A stretch of 64,000 nt of DNA from Achromobacter deleyi (GTDB taxonomy: Bacteria > Pseudomonadota > Gammaproteobacteria > Burkholderiales > Burkholderiaceae_B). The notes beneath the pieces are model-generated. The model made no database searches, was not told where the DNA came from, and was given only the letters and a program-made list of their open reading frames with translations. The stretch is from the NCBI RefSeq assembly GCF_902859705.1, contig NZ_CADIJO010000016.1, forward strand, positions 62,001 through 126,000. The letters are read 5' to 3'. The number at the start of each line of letters is the position of its first letter. The stretch's first letter is position 1. This document shows, in pieces, positions 33,776 through 43,828 of the stretch. A program made the translations under genes and the position numbers.

Positions 33776-33777
33776 CC

Positions 33778-34401
33778 ATGGACCCTTCGGTGAAAGACGC
33801 CATCGCCCGCTGGCCCGACGTGCCGGCGGTGTTCGGCTGGCTGTCGCTGGACGCGCGCGGACGCTGGCGCCTGCATCCGCAAGGCCAGGCCGCGCAAGGC
33901 GGTCCGGGCGAGTCCATCACCAATGCGCAGATCCTGGGCTTCATCAACCGCAATTACGAACACGACGAGGCCGGCCGCTGGTTTTTCCAGAACGGCCCGC
34001 AGCGCGTGTACCTGCGGCTGGATGCGGCGCCGTACGTGCTCCGATTGAGCGATGACAGCCGCACACTGGTGACGCACACCGATGCCGCAGTGGATACCGT
34101 CAGCGGCTGGTGGCTGGACGACGGCGGCCAGCTCTATGCCATGACCCCGCTGGGGCCGGGCATCGTGCTGGACCGCGACCTGCCTGCGCTGCTGGACCGG
34201 CTGACAACCCCGGACGGCGCGCCGCTGCTGGATGTGCTGGACGCGCTGGATTCCGGGCATGCCATCGGCGTCACGCTGCCGGACGCTTATCCCCCCGCGC
34301 CGCTGCGCCTGATCGATCAGCGCGACCTGGCCGCCACGTTGGGTTTTCAAGCGAACCCCATCGACCAGGCCGCGCCAGGCGAGCCGGAGCGCGGCGAATA
34401 A
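33778..34401 (+). CDS. Conserved DUF2946/DUF2944-type protein (207 aa)
   Basis: A cytosolic protein typical of Bordetella and Achromobacter: MDPSVKDAIARWPDVPAVFG, WLSLDARGRWRLH, then GRWFFQNGPQRVYLRLDAAP and YVLRLSDDSRTLVTHTDAAV. It matches the uncharacterised DUF2946/DUF2944 group as far as I can recall. The ATG lies two bases after the stop codon of the secreted protein gene, so the pair is co-transcribed. Confidence 0.75.
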   Translation: MDPSVKDAIARWPDVPAVFGWLSLDARGRWRLHPQGQAAQGGPGESITNAQILGFINRNYEHDEAGRWFFQNGPQRVYLRLDAAPYVLRLSDDSRTLVTHTDAAVDTVSGWWLDDGGQLYAMTPLGPGIVLDRDLPALLDRLTTPDGAPLLDVLDALDSGHAIGVTLPDAYPPAPLRLIDQRDLAATLGFQANPIDQAAPGEPERGE

Positions 34402-34436
34402 GGCACGCGCCGAGACGCCTCTCGCGGCGAGCCGCT

Positions 34437-34889
34437 TCAGAACATGCCGTTGGTATTGGCCGATTGCTCGGGAATCGGCTGGACCGCATCCCAATGCTCG
34501 ACGATCTTGCCTTTTTCCAGACGGAAGATGTCGATGATGGCGTTGCCGCGCGAGCCCGGCTCGCGCACCGCGTGCACGTGCAGGATCACGTAGTCGCCGT
34601 CGGTGAAGACGCGCTTGATCTCGCTTTTGGACTGCGGGTATTTGTCGCGCAGGAAGGCGACGAATTTGCGAAAGCCTTCGGGGCCGTCGGCCGCGTTGGG
34701 GTTGTGCTGCACATAGCGGTCGCCCACGTATTTCAAGGCGGCATCCGCGTCTTTCTGGTTCAAGCCCTTTTCGTAGAAGGCCAGCACGGCCTCTTTATTC
34801 GCGGCTTCCTGCTCGGGCGAAGCATAGGCCACGGGTGACAAAGCGGCGGCAATCAGGACAGCGCCAAAGGCGCGCTTCATGAACGTCAT
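34437..34889 (-). CDS. Exported NTF2/SnoaL-like protein
   Basis: A 150-residue protein with a signal peptide (KRAFGAVLIAAALSPVAYAS). The mature part is a SnoaL-like fold: KEAVLAFYEKGLNQKDADAA, LKYVGDRYVQHNPNAADG, and IIDIFRLEKGKIVEHWDAVQ near the end, the usual signature of this fold. It could be an enzyme or binding protein; the substrate is unknown. GGAGA precedes ATG 34889. Confidence 0.88.
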   Translation of the reverse strand: MTFMKRAFGAVLIAAALSPVAYASPEQEAANKEAVLAFYEKGLNQKDADAALKYVGDRYVQHNPNAADGPEGFRKFVAFLRDKYPQSKSEIKRVFTDGDYVILHVHAVREPGSRGNAIIDIFRLEKGKIVEHWDAVQPIPEQSANTNGMF

Positions 34890-34991
34890 GGAATCTCCAG
34901 ATAAAAAATACCGGGGCGGCCGGACCATTCTAGGGGCCGGCCGCCCCGGGGGCGACGTCCAATCCGGTAGACAGACTGATGCGCGAGACGA

Positions 34992-35393
34992 TCAGCCGCG
35001 GCCGCTCTTGACCAACGCGAACTTGCCATCGCCCAGCAGCGCCAGCACGGCGGCTGCGACCGACAGGAAGATCGGGTATTCCCAACCGCCGTTCGGGTTG
35101 CTGAAGCCCCAGCCATTGCCGAAGTGGACGGTGGACGCCACGAACAACTGCACGGTGGCGATGACGGCGATCCAGCGCGGCACCACGCCCAGGATCAACA
35201 GGACGCCGGCGCCGATTTCAAAGAAGGTCACCGGATAGGCCAGCCAGCCGGCAAAGCCGATCTTGGCAAAGAACTGCGCGGTGCCCGGCAGGGTGAACAC
35301 CAGCAGCTTGGTCAGGCCATGGGCCAGGAACATCACGCCCAGCGCGATGCGGAGCAAAAGCGCGGCATAAGGCGCGGTACGGGTATCGATCAT
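34992..35393 (-). CDS. DoxX family membrane protein
   Basis: A 133-residue inner-membrane protein with four segments: LLLRIALGVMFLAHGLTKLL, YPVTFFEIGAGVLLILGVVP, WIAVIATVQLFVASTVHF and a C-terminal one. It contains the DoxX signature around LAHGLTKL and GNGWGFSNPNGGWEYP. GGAGAG before ATG 35393 decides the start. It is divergent from a LysR gene, which probably controls it. The role is often linked to redox or stress response. Confidence 0.9.
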   Translation of the reverse strand: MIDTRTAPYAALLLRIALGVMFLAHGLTKLLVFTLPGTAQFFAKIGFAGWLAYPVTFFEIGAGVLLILGVVPRWIAVIATVQLFVASTVHFGNGWGFSNPNGGWEYPIFLSVAAAVLALLGDGKFALVKSGRG

Positions 35394-35527
35394 TGCACTC
35401 TCCGTGAGCGAATCGCCCAGGACGGGAAGATTCTTCATGGCCGCTATTCTTGCGATTCCAAAAACAAAGATAAACATGCAAAATCGCAACTTATTGTTCC
35501 CCGATTGGTAACAATACCGGACACGCC

Positions 35528-36460
35528 ATGGACACTCACACCGCGATGCAGACCTACGCCCGGGTCGTCGAACTGGGCTCTTTCGCGGCCGCCGCGGACA
35601 AGATGGGCCAGGCCCGTTCCGTGGTCACGCGGCAAATTGCCTACCTGGAAGAAAAATATGGCGTGCGGCTGCTGAACCGCACCACCCGCAAGCTCAGCAT
35701 GACCGACGCGGGCCGCGCCTTCTATGAGCGGGTGCGGCCGATACTGGCGGAAGTGGCCGACCTGGAACTGTCGCTGCAGGCCGAAGGCCAGGCGCCCAGC
35801 GGCCGCCTGCGAGTCAGCGCGCCAGTGTCCTTCGGCATCCTGCACCTGGGCCCGGCCATCGCCGAATACCTGTTGCGCTATCCGGACGTGGTGATCGACC
35901 TGGACCTGAACGACCGCGTGGTCGACCTGGTCGAAGATGGCTACGACGTGGCGGTGCGCATCGGACCGCTGCAGGATTCGTCGCTGGTGGCGCGGCCGTT
36001 GGCGGCGCAGCAGCTGCTGGTGTGCGCGGCGCCCACGTACCTGGAACGCCATGGCGTGCCGCAGACGCCCGACGACCTGAAGCAGCACCGCTGCCTGCAC
36101 TATGCCTATGCCAGCACGGGCAACGAATGGCATTTCCAGAAAGACGGCATCACCCACCTGGTACGGGTCAATGCGGCCTTGCGGGCAAACAACGGCGACG
36201 TGCTGCGCACCGCCGCGCTGGCCGGGCACGGGGTGATCCTGCAGCCGGAGTTCCTGGTGGGCGACGATGTGCGTGCGGGCCGGCTGGTGGCGCTGCTGCA
36301 GGATTACGGCCACACCCCGATCTCCATGTATGCCGTGTACCCCCACCGGCGCTTCCTGTCGCCCAAGGTGCGCTCGTTCGTCGAGCACCTGGAAGAACGC
36401 TTCGGCAGCCGGACCCCGGCGCCCCCGGCCCGGCGCGCCAGCCGGCGCCGCAGCCGGTAG
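35528..36460 (+). CDS. LysR-family regulator
   Basis: A 310-residue regulator: N-terminal LysR winged helix (MQTYARVVELGSFAAAADKM, GQARSVVTRQIAYLEEKYGV, RLLNRTTRKLSMTDAGRAFY) and a substrate-binding domain with GRLRVSAPVSFGILHLGPAI. It belongs to the large CrgA/DsdC-like branch. It is divergent from doxX across about 135 bases. The inducer is unknown. The gene ends only 10 bases before the NUDIX gene. Confidence 0.92.
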   Translation: MDTHTAMQTYARVVELGSFAAAADKMGQARSVVTRQIAYLEEKYGVRLLNRTTRKLSMTDAGRAFYERVRPILAEVADLELSLQAEGQAPSGRLRVSAPVSFGILHLGPAIAEYLLRYPDVVIDLDLNDRVVDLVEDGYDVAVRIGPLQDSSLVARPLAAQQLLVCAAPTYLERHGVPQTPDDLKQHRCLHYAYASTGNEWHFQKDGITHLVRVNAALRANNGDVLRTAALAGHGVILQPEFLVGDDVRAGRLVALLQDYGHTPISMYAVYPHRRFLSPKVRSFVEHLEERFGSRTPAPPARRASRRRSR

Positions 36461-36470
36461 AATCGACCCC

Positions 36471-37052
36471 ATGACCGCCAAATCGCCCCTCGAATACTTC
36501 CCCGCGCCCCGCCGTGCGAATTTCTGCAGCCAATGCGGCTCGCCCGTGAACCGCCGGGTGCCCGAGGGCGACAACCGCGAACGCGACATCTGTGACCACT
36601 GCGGCGCCATCCATTACCAGAACCCCCGCCTGGTGGTGGGCACGGTGCCGGTGCTGGACAACCGCGTGCTGCTGTGCCGCCGCGCCATCGAGCCGCGCTA
36701 CAACACCTGGACGCTGCCGGCCGGCTTCATGGAACTGGGCGAAAGCACGGCACAGGGCGCCGGCCGCGAAACGCTGGAAGAATCCGGCGCGCGCATCCGG
36801 CTGGGCGAGATCTACACCATCATCGACGTGCCGCAGATCGAGCAAGTGCACGTCTTCTACCTGGCCGAGGTGCTGGGCCCCGAGCTGGATCCCGGCCCGG
36901 AAAGCCTGGAAGCCCGCTTCTACGACGAGGCCGACATTCCCTGGGACGACCTGGCGTTTCGCACCGTGGCCACCACGCTGCAGCGCTATTTCGAGGACCG
37001 CAAGCGCGGCACGTTCGGCCCTCACCACTACACCCTCGAATCGCACCGTTGA
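36471..37052 (+). CDS. NUDIX hydrolase with N-terminal zinc ribbon
   Basis: A 193-residue enzyme expected to cleave a nucleoside diphosphate-linked compound. Cys19, Cys22, Cys41 and Cys44 form a zinc ribbon ([16 protein letters not shown]). The NUDIX box at about residues 85-107 is [20 protein letters not shown] followed by SGA, with all key Glu residues. It resembles NudC-like ADP-ribose/NADH hydrolases, but is shorter. Its stop codon overlaps the start of aat (TTGA), so they are coupled. Confidence 0.9.
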   Translation: MTAKSPLEYFPAPRRANFCSQCGSPVNRRVPEGDNRERDICDHCGAIHYQNPRLVVGTVPVLDNRVLLCRRAIEPRYNTWTLPAGFMELGESTAQGAGRETLEESGARIRLGEIYTIIDVPQIEQVHVFYLAEVLGPELDPGPESLEARFYDEADIPWDDLAFRTVATTLQRYFEDRKRGTFGPHHYTLESHR

Positions 37053-37831
37053 AGCTGCCCTGGCTTGCTGCAGACACGCCGTTTCCGCCGGCCGAATTCG
37101 CGCTGACGGATCCGGACGGCCTGCTCGCCGCCGGCGCCGACCTGACCACCGACCGGCTGATCCAGGCCTATTCCAACGGCATCTTCCCCTGGTATTCCGA
37201 AGGCGAGCCCATTCTGTGGTGGAGCCCGAATCCGCGCATGGTGCTGGCGTGCAAGGATTTCGCCCCTTCGCACTCGCTGCGCAAGCTGCTGCGCCAGGTC
37301 GCCAGCCAGGAAATCGCCCCGACCCCGCGCATCGAAGTACGGGTCGACACGGCGTTTGCCGACGTGATGGCGGCATGCGCCGCGCCGCGTGACGGCCAGC
37401 CGGGCACCTGGATCACCGGCGCCATGCGCCAGGCCTATCGCGCCTGGCACGAAGCCGGCTATGTCCACAGCATCGAGACCTGGATCGACGGCGAATTGGC
37501 CGGCGGCCTGTATGGCATCAGCCTGGGCCGAATGTTCTTCGGCGAATCGATGTTCACGCGCGTGCCCAATGCGTCAAAGATCGCGCTGGCCTACCTGGTG
37601 CGCTATGTGACGGCCCAGGGCGTGCAGTGGATCGATTGCCAGCAGCAGACCCGCCACCTGGCCAGCCTGGGCGCCAAGCCCGTGCCGCGTTCGCGCTTCC
37701 TGGCGCATGTGCGCGCCGCGACCGCCGGCCCTGCCATCGCCTGGGCGCCCGGCCGCCTGGACAGCGCCGGCCGGCTGATCCCCCTGGCGCGCCCGGGCGC
37801 GGCCCCGGACTATCCCGCAGCCGGCGCCTGA
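37049..37831 (+). CDS. aat: Leucyl/phenylalanyl-tRNA-protein transferase
   Basis: N-end-rule enzyme that adds Leu or Phe to proteins beginning with Arg or Lys, marking them for ClpAP. It has 260 residues from a TTG start that overlaps the NUDIX stop. It begins [20 protein letters not shown] and contains the family motifs [40 protein letters not shown] and [20 protein letters not shown]. The bpt gene for a second N-end transferase follows 78 bases downstream. Confidence 0.95.
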   Translation: MKLPWLAADTPFPPAEFALTDPDGLLAAGADLTTDRLIQAYSNGIFPWYSEGEPILWWSPNPRMVLACKDFAPSHSLRKLLRQVASQEIAPTPRIEVRVDTAFADVMAACAAPRDGQPGTWITGAMRQAYRAWHEAGYVHSIETWIDGELAGGLYGISLGRMFFGESMFTRVPNASKIALAYLVRYVTAQGVQWIDCQQQTRHLASLGAKPVPRSRFLAHVRAATAGPAIAWAPGRLDSAGRLIPLARPGAAPDYPAAGA

Positions 37832-37909
37832 GGCCACATGGGTCTGCGGGTTAAGCGTTAATATGTACCCATCCCGTCACGGACTTGGCGCCGCACGCCG
37901 GGACCCCAG

Positions 37910-38665
37910 ATGAGCCAGCTTAAAGAATTACCCTTCTCCACGCTGCAGTTCTACGCGACCGCCCCCTACCCTTGCAGCTACCTGCCAGGGCGCCAGGCAC
38001 GGTCGCAGGTCGCCGCGCCCGGCCACCTGATCAACGCCGGCACGTATTCCCAGCTGGTGGAACAGGGCTTTCGCCGCAGCGGCCTGTTCACCTACCGCCC
38101 GCATTGCGACAATTGCCACGCCTGTGTGCCGGTGCGGGTCGACACCGCCGGCTTCGCCCCCAACCGCAGCCAGCGGCGCGCATGGCGCGATCACCGCAAC
38201 CTGCAATCGTTCGTGGCGGAACTGGCCTGGTCGCCTGAACACTACCGTCTGTACACGCGCTACCAGCAGGGCCGCCACCCCGGCGGCGGCATGGACGAAG
38301 ACAGCCGCACCCAGTACGCGCAATTCCTGCTGACCAGCCGCGTCAATACGCGCCTGGTCGAATTCCGCGACCCGGGCGGCATCCTGATGATGGTGTCCAT
38401 CATCGACGTGCTGGATGACGGCCTGTCGTCCGTCTACACCTTCTACGACCCCGACGTGCCGGGCAGCCTGGGCACCTACAGCATCCTGTGGCAGATCGAA
38501 CAATGCCGCACGCTGAACCTGCCGTGGCTGTACCTGGGCTACTGGATCGAAGACAGCCGCAAGATGTCGTACAAGGCCAGCTTCCACCCGGCCCAGTACC
38601 TGATCGACGGCAGCTGGCGCGAAGCCCCCACGCCCGCCGCGCCGCCGCCCACCGATCCGGCCTGA
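37910..38665 (+). CDS. bpt: Aspartate/glutamate leucyltransferase
   Basis: N-end-rule enzyme that transfers Leu to N-terminal Asp or Glu. It has 251 residues: [20 protein letters not shown], then the Cys-rich site [15 protein letters not shown], and [20 protein letters not shown] with [16 protein letters not shown]. All are typical of the ATE/Bpt family. It lies between aat and pyrD, the common betaproteobacterial order. Confidence 0.95.
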   Translation: MSQLKELPFSTLQFYATAPYPCSYLPGRQARSQVAAPGHLINAGTYSQLVEQGFRRSGLFTYRPHCDNCHACVPVRVDTAGFAPNRSQRRAWRDHRNLQSFVAELAWSPEHYRLYTRYQQGRHPGGGMDEDSRTQYAQFLLTSRVNTRLVEFRDPGGILMMVSIIDVLDDGLSSVYTFYDPDVPGSLGTYSILWQIEQCRTLNLPWLYLGYWIEDSRKMSYKASFHPAQYLIDGSWREAPTPAAPPPTDPA

Positions 38666-38717
38666 CGGCGGCCGGACGGCGCCAGGGGCAGCCAAAGACG
38701 CTTTACAATCCCGCTCC

Positions 38718-39761
38718 ATGTCGATCCTCTTCCACGCCTACCCCCTGGCCCGCCCGGCGCTGTTCGCCATGGACGCGGAAACCGCCCACGAAGTCACCCT
38801 GTCGGGACTGCAACGGGCCTACGATTGCGGCGCCACCCGCAAGCTGCTGCACGCGCAGCCCAAGGCGCCCTGCACCCTGATGGGCATGCAGCTGGCCAAC
38901 CCGATCGGCCTGGCCGCCGGGCTGGACAAGAACGGCGCGTATATCGACGCGCTGGGCAACCTGGGATTCGGCTTCGTGGAAGTGGGCACGGTGACCCCGC
39001 GCGCGCAACCCGGCAATCCCAAGCCGCGCATGTTCCGGCTGCCGCGCGCCAATGCGCTGATCAACCGTCTGGGCTTCAACAACCAGGGCCTGGATGCCTT
39101 TCTGGCCAATGTGCAGCGCAGCCAGTGGCGCAAACAAGGCGGCATCCTGGGGCTGAACATCGGCAAGAACGCCGACACCCCGATCGAACGCGCGGCGGAC
39201 GACTACCTGATCGGCCTGGCGGGCGTGTACCCGCATGCCGACTACGTGACGGTGAACATCTCGTCGCCCAACACCAAGAACCTGCGCGCGCTGCAAGGCG
39301 GCGACGAGCTGTCGGCCCTGCTGGCGCTGCTGGCGGACAAGCGCCGGGCGCTGGAAGACCAGCACCAGCGCCGCGTGCCGATGGCCGTGAAGATCGCCCC
39401 GGACCTGACGACCGAGCAGATCGACGCCATCGCCGATGCCCTGCCGCGCCACGGTATCGACGGCGTGATCGCCACCAACACGACGCTGTCGCGCGAGGCC
39501 GTCACGGGCATGGCACATGCCGACGAGGCCGGCGGCCTGTCGGGCGCACCGGTGCATGAATTGTCGTTGGCGGTGATCCGCCGCCTGAAGGAACGCCTGG
39601 GCGACAGCCTGGCGATCATCGGCGTGGGCGGCGTACTGTCGGGCCGCCAGGCCCAAGAGAAAATGCAGGCCGGCGCCGATGCGGTGCAACTGTATACGGG
39701 CCTGATCTACCGCGGCCCCGCCCTGGTGGGCGAATGCGTGCGCGCGGTCGCGCGCCCCTGA
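38718..39761 (+). CDS. pyrD: Quinone-dependent dihydroorotate dehydrogenase
   Basis: Membrane-associated class 2 enzyme of pyrimidine synthesis that oxidises dihydroorotate with quinone. It has 347 residues: an N-terminal helix pair, [53 protein letters not shown], the catalytic-base loop in [15 protein letters not shown] and FMN-binding [20 protein letters not shown]. It follows bpt by 52 bases. Confidence 0.97.
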   Translation: MSILFHAYPLARPALFAMDAETAHEVTLSGLQRAYDCGATRKLLHAQPKAPCTLMGMQLANPIGLAAGLDKNGAYIDALGNLGFGFVEVGTVTPRAQPGNPKPRMFRLPRANALINRLGFNNQGLDAFLANVQRSQWRKQGGILGLNIGKNADTPIERAADDYLIGLAGVYPHADYVTVNISSPNTKNLRALQGGDELSALLALLADKRRALEDQHQRRVPMAVKIAPDLTTEQIDAIADALPRHGIDGVIATNTTLSREAVTGMAHADEAGGLSGAPVHELSLAVIRRLKERLGDSLAIIGVGGVLSGRQAQEKMQAGADAVQLYTGLIYRGPALVGECVRAVARP

Positions 39762-39781
39762 GCGCAAGCCAAAACGCAGGC

Positions 39782-39809
39782 AAAAAAAGAGGCCACCCGA
39801 AGGGTGGCC
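39782..39809 (-). terminator. Intrinsic terminator of the phasin gene
   Basis: GGCCACCC-GAA-GGGTGGCC (39791-39809). On the minus strand it is followed by TCTTTTTTTG. It lies between pyrD and the converging phasin gene. Confidence 0.85.
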
Positions 39810-39882
39810 CTAATTCCAGCTCTGCTCTGTCACTCAACAGTACTACATAACTGCGATTTGCGCAGCACTGCGCGCCAAATAC

Positions 39883-40461
39883 TTAGGCGCTGCGGCGGCT
39901 GCGGCTGGCAACCTTGGTGGCGGCGTCGGCGGCATCCGTCGCAGCCTTGAAGGTCGCGTTCGCGGCGGCATTCAGGTTGGACTCGGCGACTTCGGCGGCC
40001 TGCTTGGCGGCCTTGGTCAGCGAATCGTAGGCGCTGTTGGCGGTGGCCAACGACGACTTGATCAGGGCAACGGCGCTTTCCGAACCCGTGGGGGCGTTCT
40101 TGGAGAACTGCTCGACGGCGTCGGTCAGTTGCTGTTGGCCTTCGGCGATTTGTTCTTCGGTCAGCTTGACCAGGTTGCCTTGCACGCCGGCAACGATGTC
40201 ATACACGTGCTTGGTGTACGCCAGGGCCTTTTCGGCGCCCGGTTGCAGCAGGCCGGAGGCGAACGCCGCGGCTTCTTGCGGGTCCTTCACTTCGGTGGCT
40301 TGTTGCGATTTCTGGGCGACTTCGTCCAGGGTGGCGCGCACGACCTTCAGGTTCAGCTCGACCAGCTTTTCGAAACCGGCGAACACAGCCGACTGGGCGG
40401 CCACGAAGGTGTTGATGCTGGCTTTTTGACGGTCCAGGACTTGTTGCGGGATAGCGCTCAT
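39883..40461 (-). CDS. phaP: Phasin (polyhydroxyalkanoate granule protein)
   Basis: Coats PHA storage granules and controls their size. It has 192 residues, is helical and Ala-rich, with the phasin_2 pattern: QVLDRQKASINTFVAAQSAV, FAGFEKLVELNLKVVRATLD, then LAYTKHVYDIVAGVQGNLVK and a basic SRSRRSA end. AAGGAG before ATG 40461 sets the start. The 383-bp upstream region is AT-richer and probably carries the control sites. Confidence 0.93.
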   Translation of the reverse strand: MSAIPQQVLDRQKASINTFVAAQSAVFAGFEKLVELNLKVVRATLDEVAQKSQQATEVKDPQEAAAFASGLLQPGAEKALAYTKHVYDIVAGVQGNLVKLTEEQIAEGQQQLTDAVEQFSKNAPTGSESAVALIKSSLATANSAYDSLTKAAKQAAEVAESNLNAAANATFKAATDAADAATKVASRSRRSA

Positions 40462-40844
40462 AGAATTGCTCCTTTTAGGGGTAGCCGGAGGCTTTCCGGC
40501 AGGTAAGGATGGTGTCTGCGACGAAATTAACAACGTGCGCGGAAACTGGTACTACAAGCTACCGCCGGCCCGTTTGATGCACTGCACAATTCACATTCTA
40601 CGGGCCAAAAAAAACCTGTCAAGCAATATTGGTGCAACGCAACAACTATTTGCACTTTAACAGTGCACGCCCCTGCGCGCGTTTGATCGCGCGCAAGGAT
40701 TTCCCATGATTCGGGAAATACCGGACATGACGGCGTATCAATTCTTTTCTACACTGCTTGCACGCTGATGACAGACAAACACAAACGATAAGTCAGCGAT
40801 CAAAAACACATCGCAGCAAGCAAAACCCTGCAATCGGAGACTTC
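40462..40844. other. 383-bp intergenic control region between phaP and the Bug gene
   Basis: There is no gene. It contains TGCAC-rich repeats (TGCACTGCACAA, TTGCACTTTAACAGTGCAC) next to phaP that might bind a PhaR-type regulator, and a dyad TTTCCC-N7-GGGAAA (about 40700-40720) nearer the Bug gene. These assignments are inference. Confidence 0.4.
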
Positions 40845-41822
40845 ATGACCTTCATCCCCCGCACGCTTTCGGCCCTGCTCGCGGCCAGCGCCATGCTCGC
40901 GGCCGGCGCCGCCCACGCGGAATTCCCGGAACGCCCCATCAATATGGTGGTGCCTTTCGCCGCCGGCGGTCCGACGGACAACGTTGCGCGTTCGCTGGCA
41001 GAAGCCATGCGTCACTCCTTGGGCCAGACCGTCGTGGTCGAAAACAAGGGCGGTGCGGGCGGCACCATCGGCACGACACAAGTGGCGCGGGCCCAGCCGG
41101 ACGGTTATTCCGTGCTGCTGATGCACGCCGGCTTCTCGACCGCGCCGTCCCTGTACAAGAATCCGGGGTACGACCCCTACAAGAGCTTCGAGCCTATCGG
41201 CCTGGTGGTCGATGTGCCCATGACCATCATTGCGCGTTCGGACTTCCCGCCCAACACCATCCAGGAACTGGCCGAGTACGTCAAAAAGAACAAGGACAAG
41301 GTTTCGCTCGCCAACGCCGGCATCGGCGCCGCCAGCCACCTGTGCGGCACCATGCTGGTCGAAGCCCTGGGCGTGCAACTCTTGACCATTCCCTACAAGG
41401 GCACGGCGCCGGCCATGAACGACCTGCTGGGCAAGCAGGTGGACCTGCTGTGCGACCAGACCACCAACACCACGCAGCAGATCGACAGCGGCAAGGTCAA
41501 GGCCTACGCCGTCACCAGCCTGCAGCGCGTGCCCACCCTGCCGAAGCTGCCGACCATGGACGAGTCCGGCTTCAAGGGCTTCGAAGTCGGTATCTGGCAT
41601 GGCATGTGGGTGCCGAAGGGCACGCCCAAGCCGGTGGTGGACAAGCTCATCAAGAGCCTGCAGGCCGGCCTGGCCGACCCGAAATTCCAGGAACGCATGA
41701 AGCAGCTGGGCGCCACGGTCCTGACCGCCGACGCCAATCCCCAGGCGCTGGATGCCAAGGTGAAGCAGCAGGTGCCGCAGTGGGCCGAGCTGTTCAAGAA
41801 AGCTGGCGTCGAACAGCAATAA
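40845..41822 (+). CDS. Tripartite tricarboxylate transporter substrate-binding protein (Bug family)
   Basis: Periplasmic solute-binding protein of the large Bordetella-type Bug family. It has 325 residues with a signal peptide (LSALLAASAMLAAGAAHA). Typical family motifs are FPERPINMVVPFAAGGPTDN, VENKGGAGGTIGTTQVARAQ and PYKGTAPAMNDLLGKQVDLL. The ligand is probably a carboxylate but cannot be read from sequence. No transporter membrane genes are adjacent. The IclR-type gene downstream on the other strand may be linked. Confidence 0.93.
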   Translation: MTFIPRTLSALLAASAMLAAGAAHAEFPERPINMVVPFAAGGPTDNVARSLAEAMRHSLGQTVVVENKGGAGGTIGTTQVARAQPDGYSVLLMHAGFSTAPSLYKNPGYDPYKSFEPIGLVVDVPMTIIARSDFPPNTIQELAEYVKKNKDKVSLANAGIGAASHLCGTMLVEALGVQLLTIPYKGTAPAMNDLLGKQVDLLCDQTTNTTQQIDSGKVKAYAVTSLQRVPTLPKLPTMDESGFKGFEVGIWHGMWVPKGTPKPVVDKLIKSLQAGLADPKFQERMKQLGATVLTADANPQALDAKVKQQVPQWAELFKKAGVEQQ

Positions 41823-41899
41823 CGCGGGCGCGCCTGCCGGACACGTCCGCCACGGCGGGCGTGTCCGGCAGGCGCCCCGTCCGGCTTGCGCCGGTAGTG

Positions 41900-41924
41900 A
41901 AAAAGCCCCTTGCGGGGCTTTTTT
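41900..41924 (+). terminator. Intrinsic terminator after the Bug gene
   Basis: AAAAAGCCCC-TTGC-GGGGCTTTTTT, usable in both directions, between the Bug gene and the converging IclR gene. Confidence 0.9.
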
Positions 41925-41945
41925 CATTCACGGGGCGCCAAGTGA

Positions 41946-42809
41946 TCAGGACCGCATGGCTTCGGCCGCCAGTCCCAGCCCGTTGAAGCCACTGGAAACG
42001 GAAGGCTCGTAGCCCAGCGCTTCGGAAATGCTGGCGGCGGTATCCACCAGGGCCTTGATCCAATCGTCCTGCAGCCGCTCGGCGGGTGCCGAGATCGACA
42101 GGCCCGCCACCAGCTTGCCGGTATCGTCGAAGATGCCGGCGGCGATGCAGCGCACGCCCAGTTCGAGTTCTTCGTTGTCGCGCGCATAGCCGTGGCGCCG
42201 CACCAGCGCGAGTTCGCGTTCAAGGCGATCGAGATCGGTCAGGCTGTTGCGGGTGTGGCCGGCCAGACCCGTGCGCAGCGCGTAGGCACGCACCTGGCGG
42301 GTATCGCCGGTGGACAGGAACAGTTTGCCGGTGGACGTGAGATGCAGCGGTGCGCGTCCGCCGATGGCCCGCACCACCTGCATGCCGGAGCGCTCGCTCC
42401 AGGCGCGGTCGATATAGACGATTTCGTCGCCCTGCTGCACCGACAGGTTGATGGTCTGGCCGGTCAGCTTGTGCAGCGAACGCATGGCCGAAATGGCAGC
42501 CTCGCGCACATTGAGCCGACCCTTGACCAGAGAACCCAGTTCCAGCAGCCGCATGCCCAGTTGATACAGGCCGTTGTCCACCCTTTCGACGTAGCGGCCG
42601 ACGACCAGGTCGTTCAGGATGCGGTGCGCGGTCGAGGCGTGCAGCCCCGTGGTCGCGGACAGTTCCTTGAGCGTGACGGGTTCGGGTTGCGCGGCCAGCG
42701 CGTCGAGCAGGCGCATGGCGCGCTCGATGACCTGGATGGCGATCGGATGGGACGACGCGCCATCGGCCTCGGCGTCCAGGGCATTGCGGGTGGTGGGAAG
42801 ACGGGACAT
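41946..42809 (-). CDS. IclR-family regulator
   Basis: A regulator with an N-terminal IclR winged helix (AIQVIERAMRLLDALAAQPE, VTLKELSATTGLHASTAHRI, LNDLVVGRYVERVDNGLYQL) and a GAF-like effector domain (ELELGVRCIAAGIFDDTGKL). ATG 42809 gives 287 residues; a TTG at 42863 would add 18, and neither has a clear ribosome-binding site. It may respond to a carboxylic acid and control the Bug gene or a distant operon. Confidence 0.9.
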   Translation of the reverse strand: MSRLPTTRNALDAEADGASSHPIAIQVIERAMRLLDALAAQPEPVTLKELSATTGLHASTAHRILNDLVVGRYVERVDNGLYQLGMRLLELGSLVKGRLNVREAAISAMRSLHKLTGQTINLSVQQGDEIVYIDRAWSERSGMQVVRAIGGRAPLHLTSTGKLFLSTGDTRQVRAYALRTGLAGHTRNSLTDLDRLERELALVRRHGYARDNEELELGVRCIAAGIFDDTGKLVAGLSISAPAERLQDDWIKALVDTAASISEALGYEPSVSSGFNGLGLAAEAMRS

Positions 42810-42969
42810 AGGAAGGGAAAGGGGCTCGTGCGGCGCCACCGAAAGAGACCAGTCTTGCGGCAACGCAGCAAACAGTTCTTTCCCGTATTGTGAAATTTGC
42901 GGGAAGATTTGGCAACCGCTTTTTTATCCATCAAAACGGGGACGCCCCCCGTTTTGATCGTATCCGGCT

Positions 42970-43782
42970 TCAGTTGGCAGGCGGCGCCAGCTTGCCGCCC
43001 AGGCGCAGCACTTCGCCCCGCAGGAACTCCAACGCCTCGGCGGCCGCCCCGGGTTCGCCCTTGACGCCCAGGTCGATATGCGGGGTGCCACCGGCTTCGC
43101 CGACGCTGGGCAGGCTGAAGGCGCGCACGCCCGGCCAGCGGGTTTCGACCGTTTGCATGGCCGGGGTGATGCGCGATTCGGGCATGCTGAACACCAGGAA
43201 GGAATGCTCGGCGTGCTGGCGCACATGCTGCAATGCACGATAGCGCGTATCGAGCGTCCATTCGAGCATCGGCCAGGCCATGACCGGAAACCCCGGCACG
43301 AACGTGTGGTCGCGGATGAAGAAGCCCGGGATACGGTTGTAGGGGTTGGGAACGATCTCGCAACCCTGCGGAAAGACGCCCATCTGCAGGCGCTGCTGAT
43401 TTTCGGGGGCGCTCATGTCGGCCGTGCCCTGCCCCTTGGCCGCCATCTCGGCGGTGCGCAGGGCGATGGCCTGCTCGGCCTCGGGGTGCAGCGCCAGCGG
43501 CAGGTCCAGCGCCGCGGCCGCCGCCTGGCGGGTGTGGTCGTCGGGCGTGCCGCCGATGCCGCCGCACGAGAACACCACGTCGCCGGTGGCAAAGCTGCGG
43601 CGGTAGGCGGCCACCAGCGTATCGCGCTCGTCGGGCAGGAATTCCGCCCAGCTCAGTTGCATGCCACGCGCGGCGAGCAGTTCGACGACCTTGGAGAAAT
43701 GCTTGTCCTGGCGGCGGCCCGACAGGATTTCGTCGCCGACGATGATGAGGCCGATGCGGCGGGAGGCAGATTCTGCAGCCAT
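42970..43782 (-). CDS. CinA-type / molybdopterin-binding domain protein
   Basis: A 270-residue protein with the MoCF (MoaB/CinA N-terminal) fold: RIGLIIVGDEILSGRRQDKH and DVVFSCGGIGGTPDDHTRQA are signature motifs. The C-terminal CinA deamidase domain is absent. It resembles YfaY-like competence/damage-inducible homologues. A role in NMN or pyrophosphate metabolism is possible but not shown. EI24 lies 46 bases upstream. Confidence 0.88.
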   Translation of the reverse strand: MAAESASRRIGLIIVGDEILSGRRQDKHFSKVVELLAARGMQLSWAEFLPDERDTLVAAYRRSFATGDVVFSCGGIGGTPDDHTRQAAAAALDLPLALHPEAEQAIALRTAEMAAKGQGTADMSAPENQQRLQMGVFPQGCEIVPNPYNRIPGFFIRDHTFVPGFPVMAWPMLEWTLDTRYRALQHVRQHAEHSFLVFSMPESRITPAMQTVETRWPGVRAFSLPSVGEAGGTPHIDLGVKGEPGAAAEALEFLRGEVLRLGGKLAPPAN

Positions 43783-43828
43783 GTCCGGTTCCAGATTGAG
43801 GCGGTTGAATGAGGGAAAGGCAGGAGCG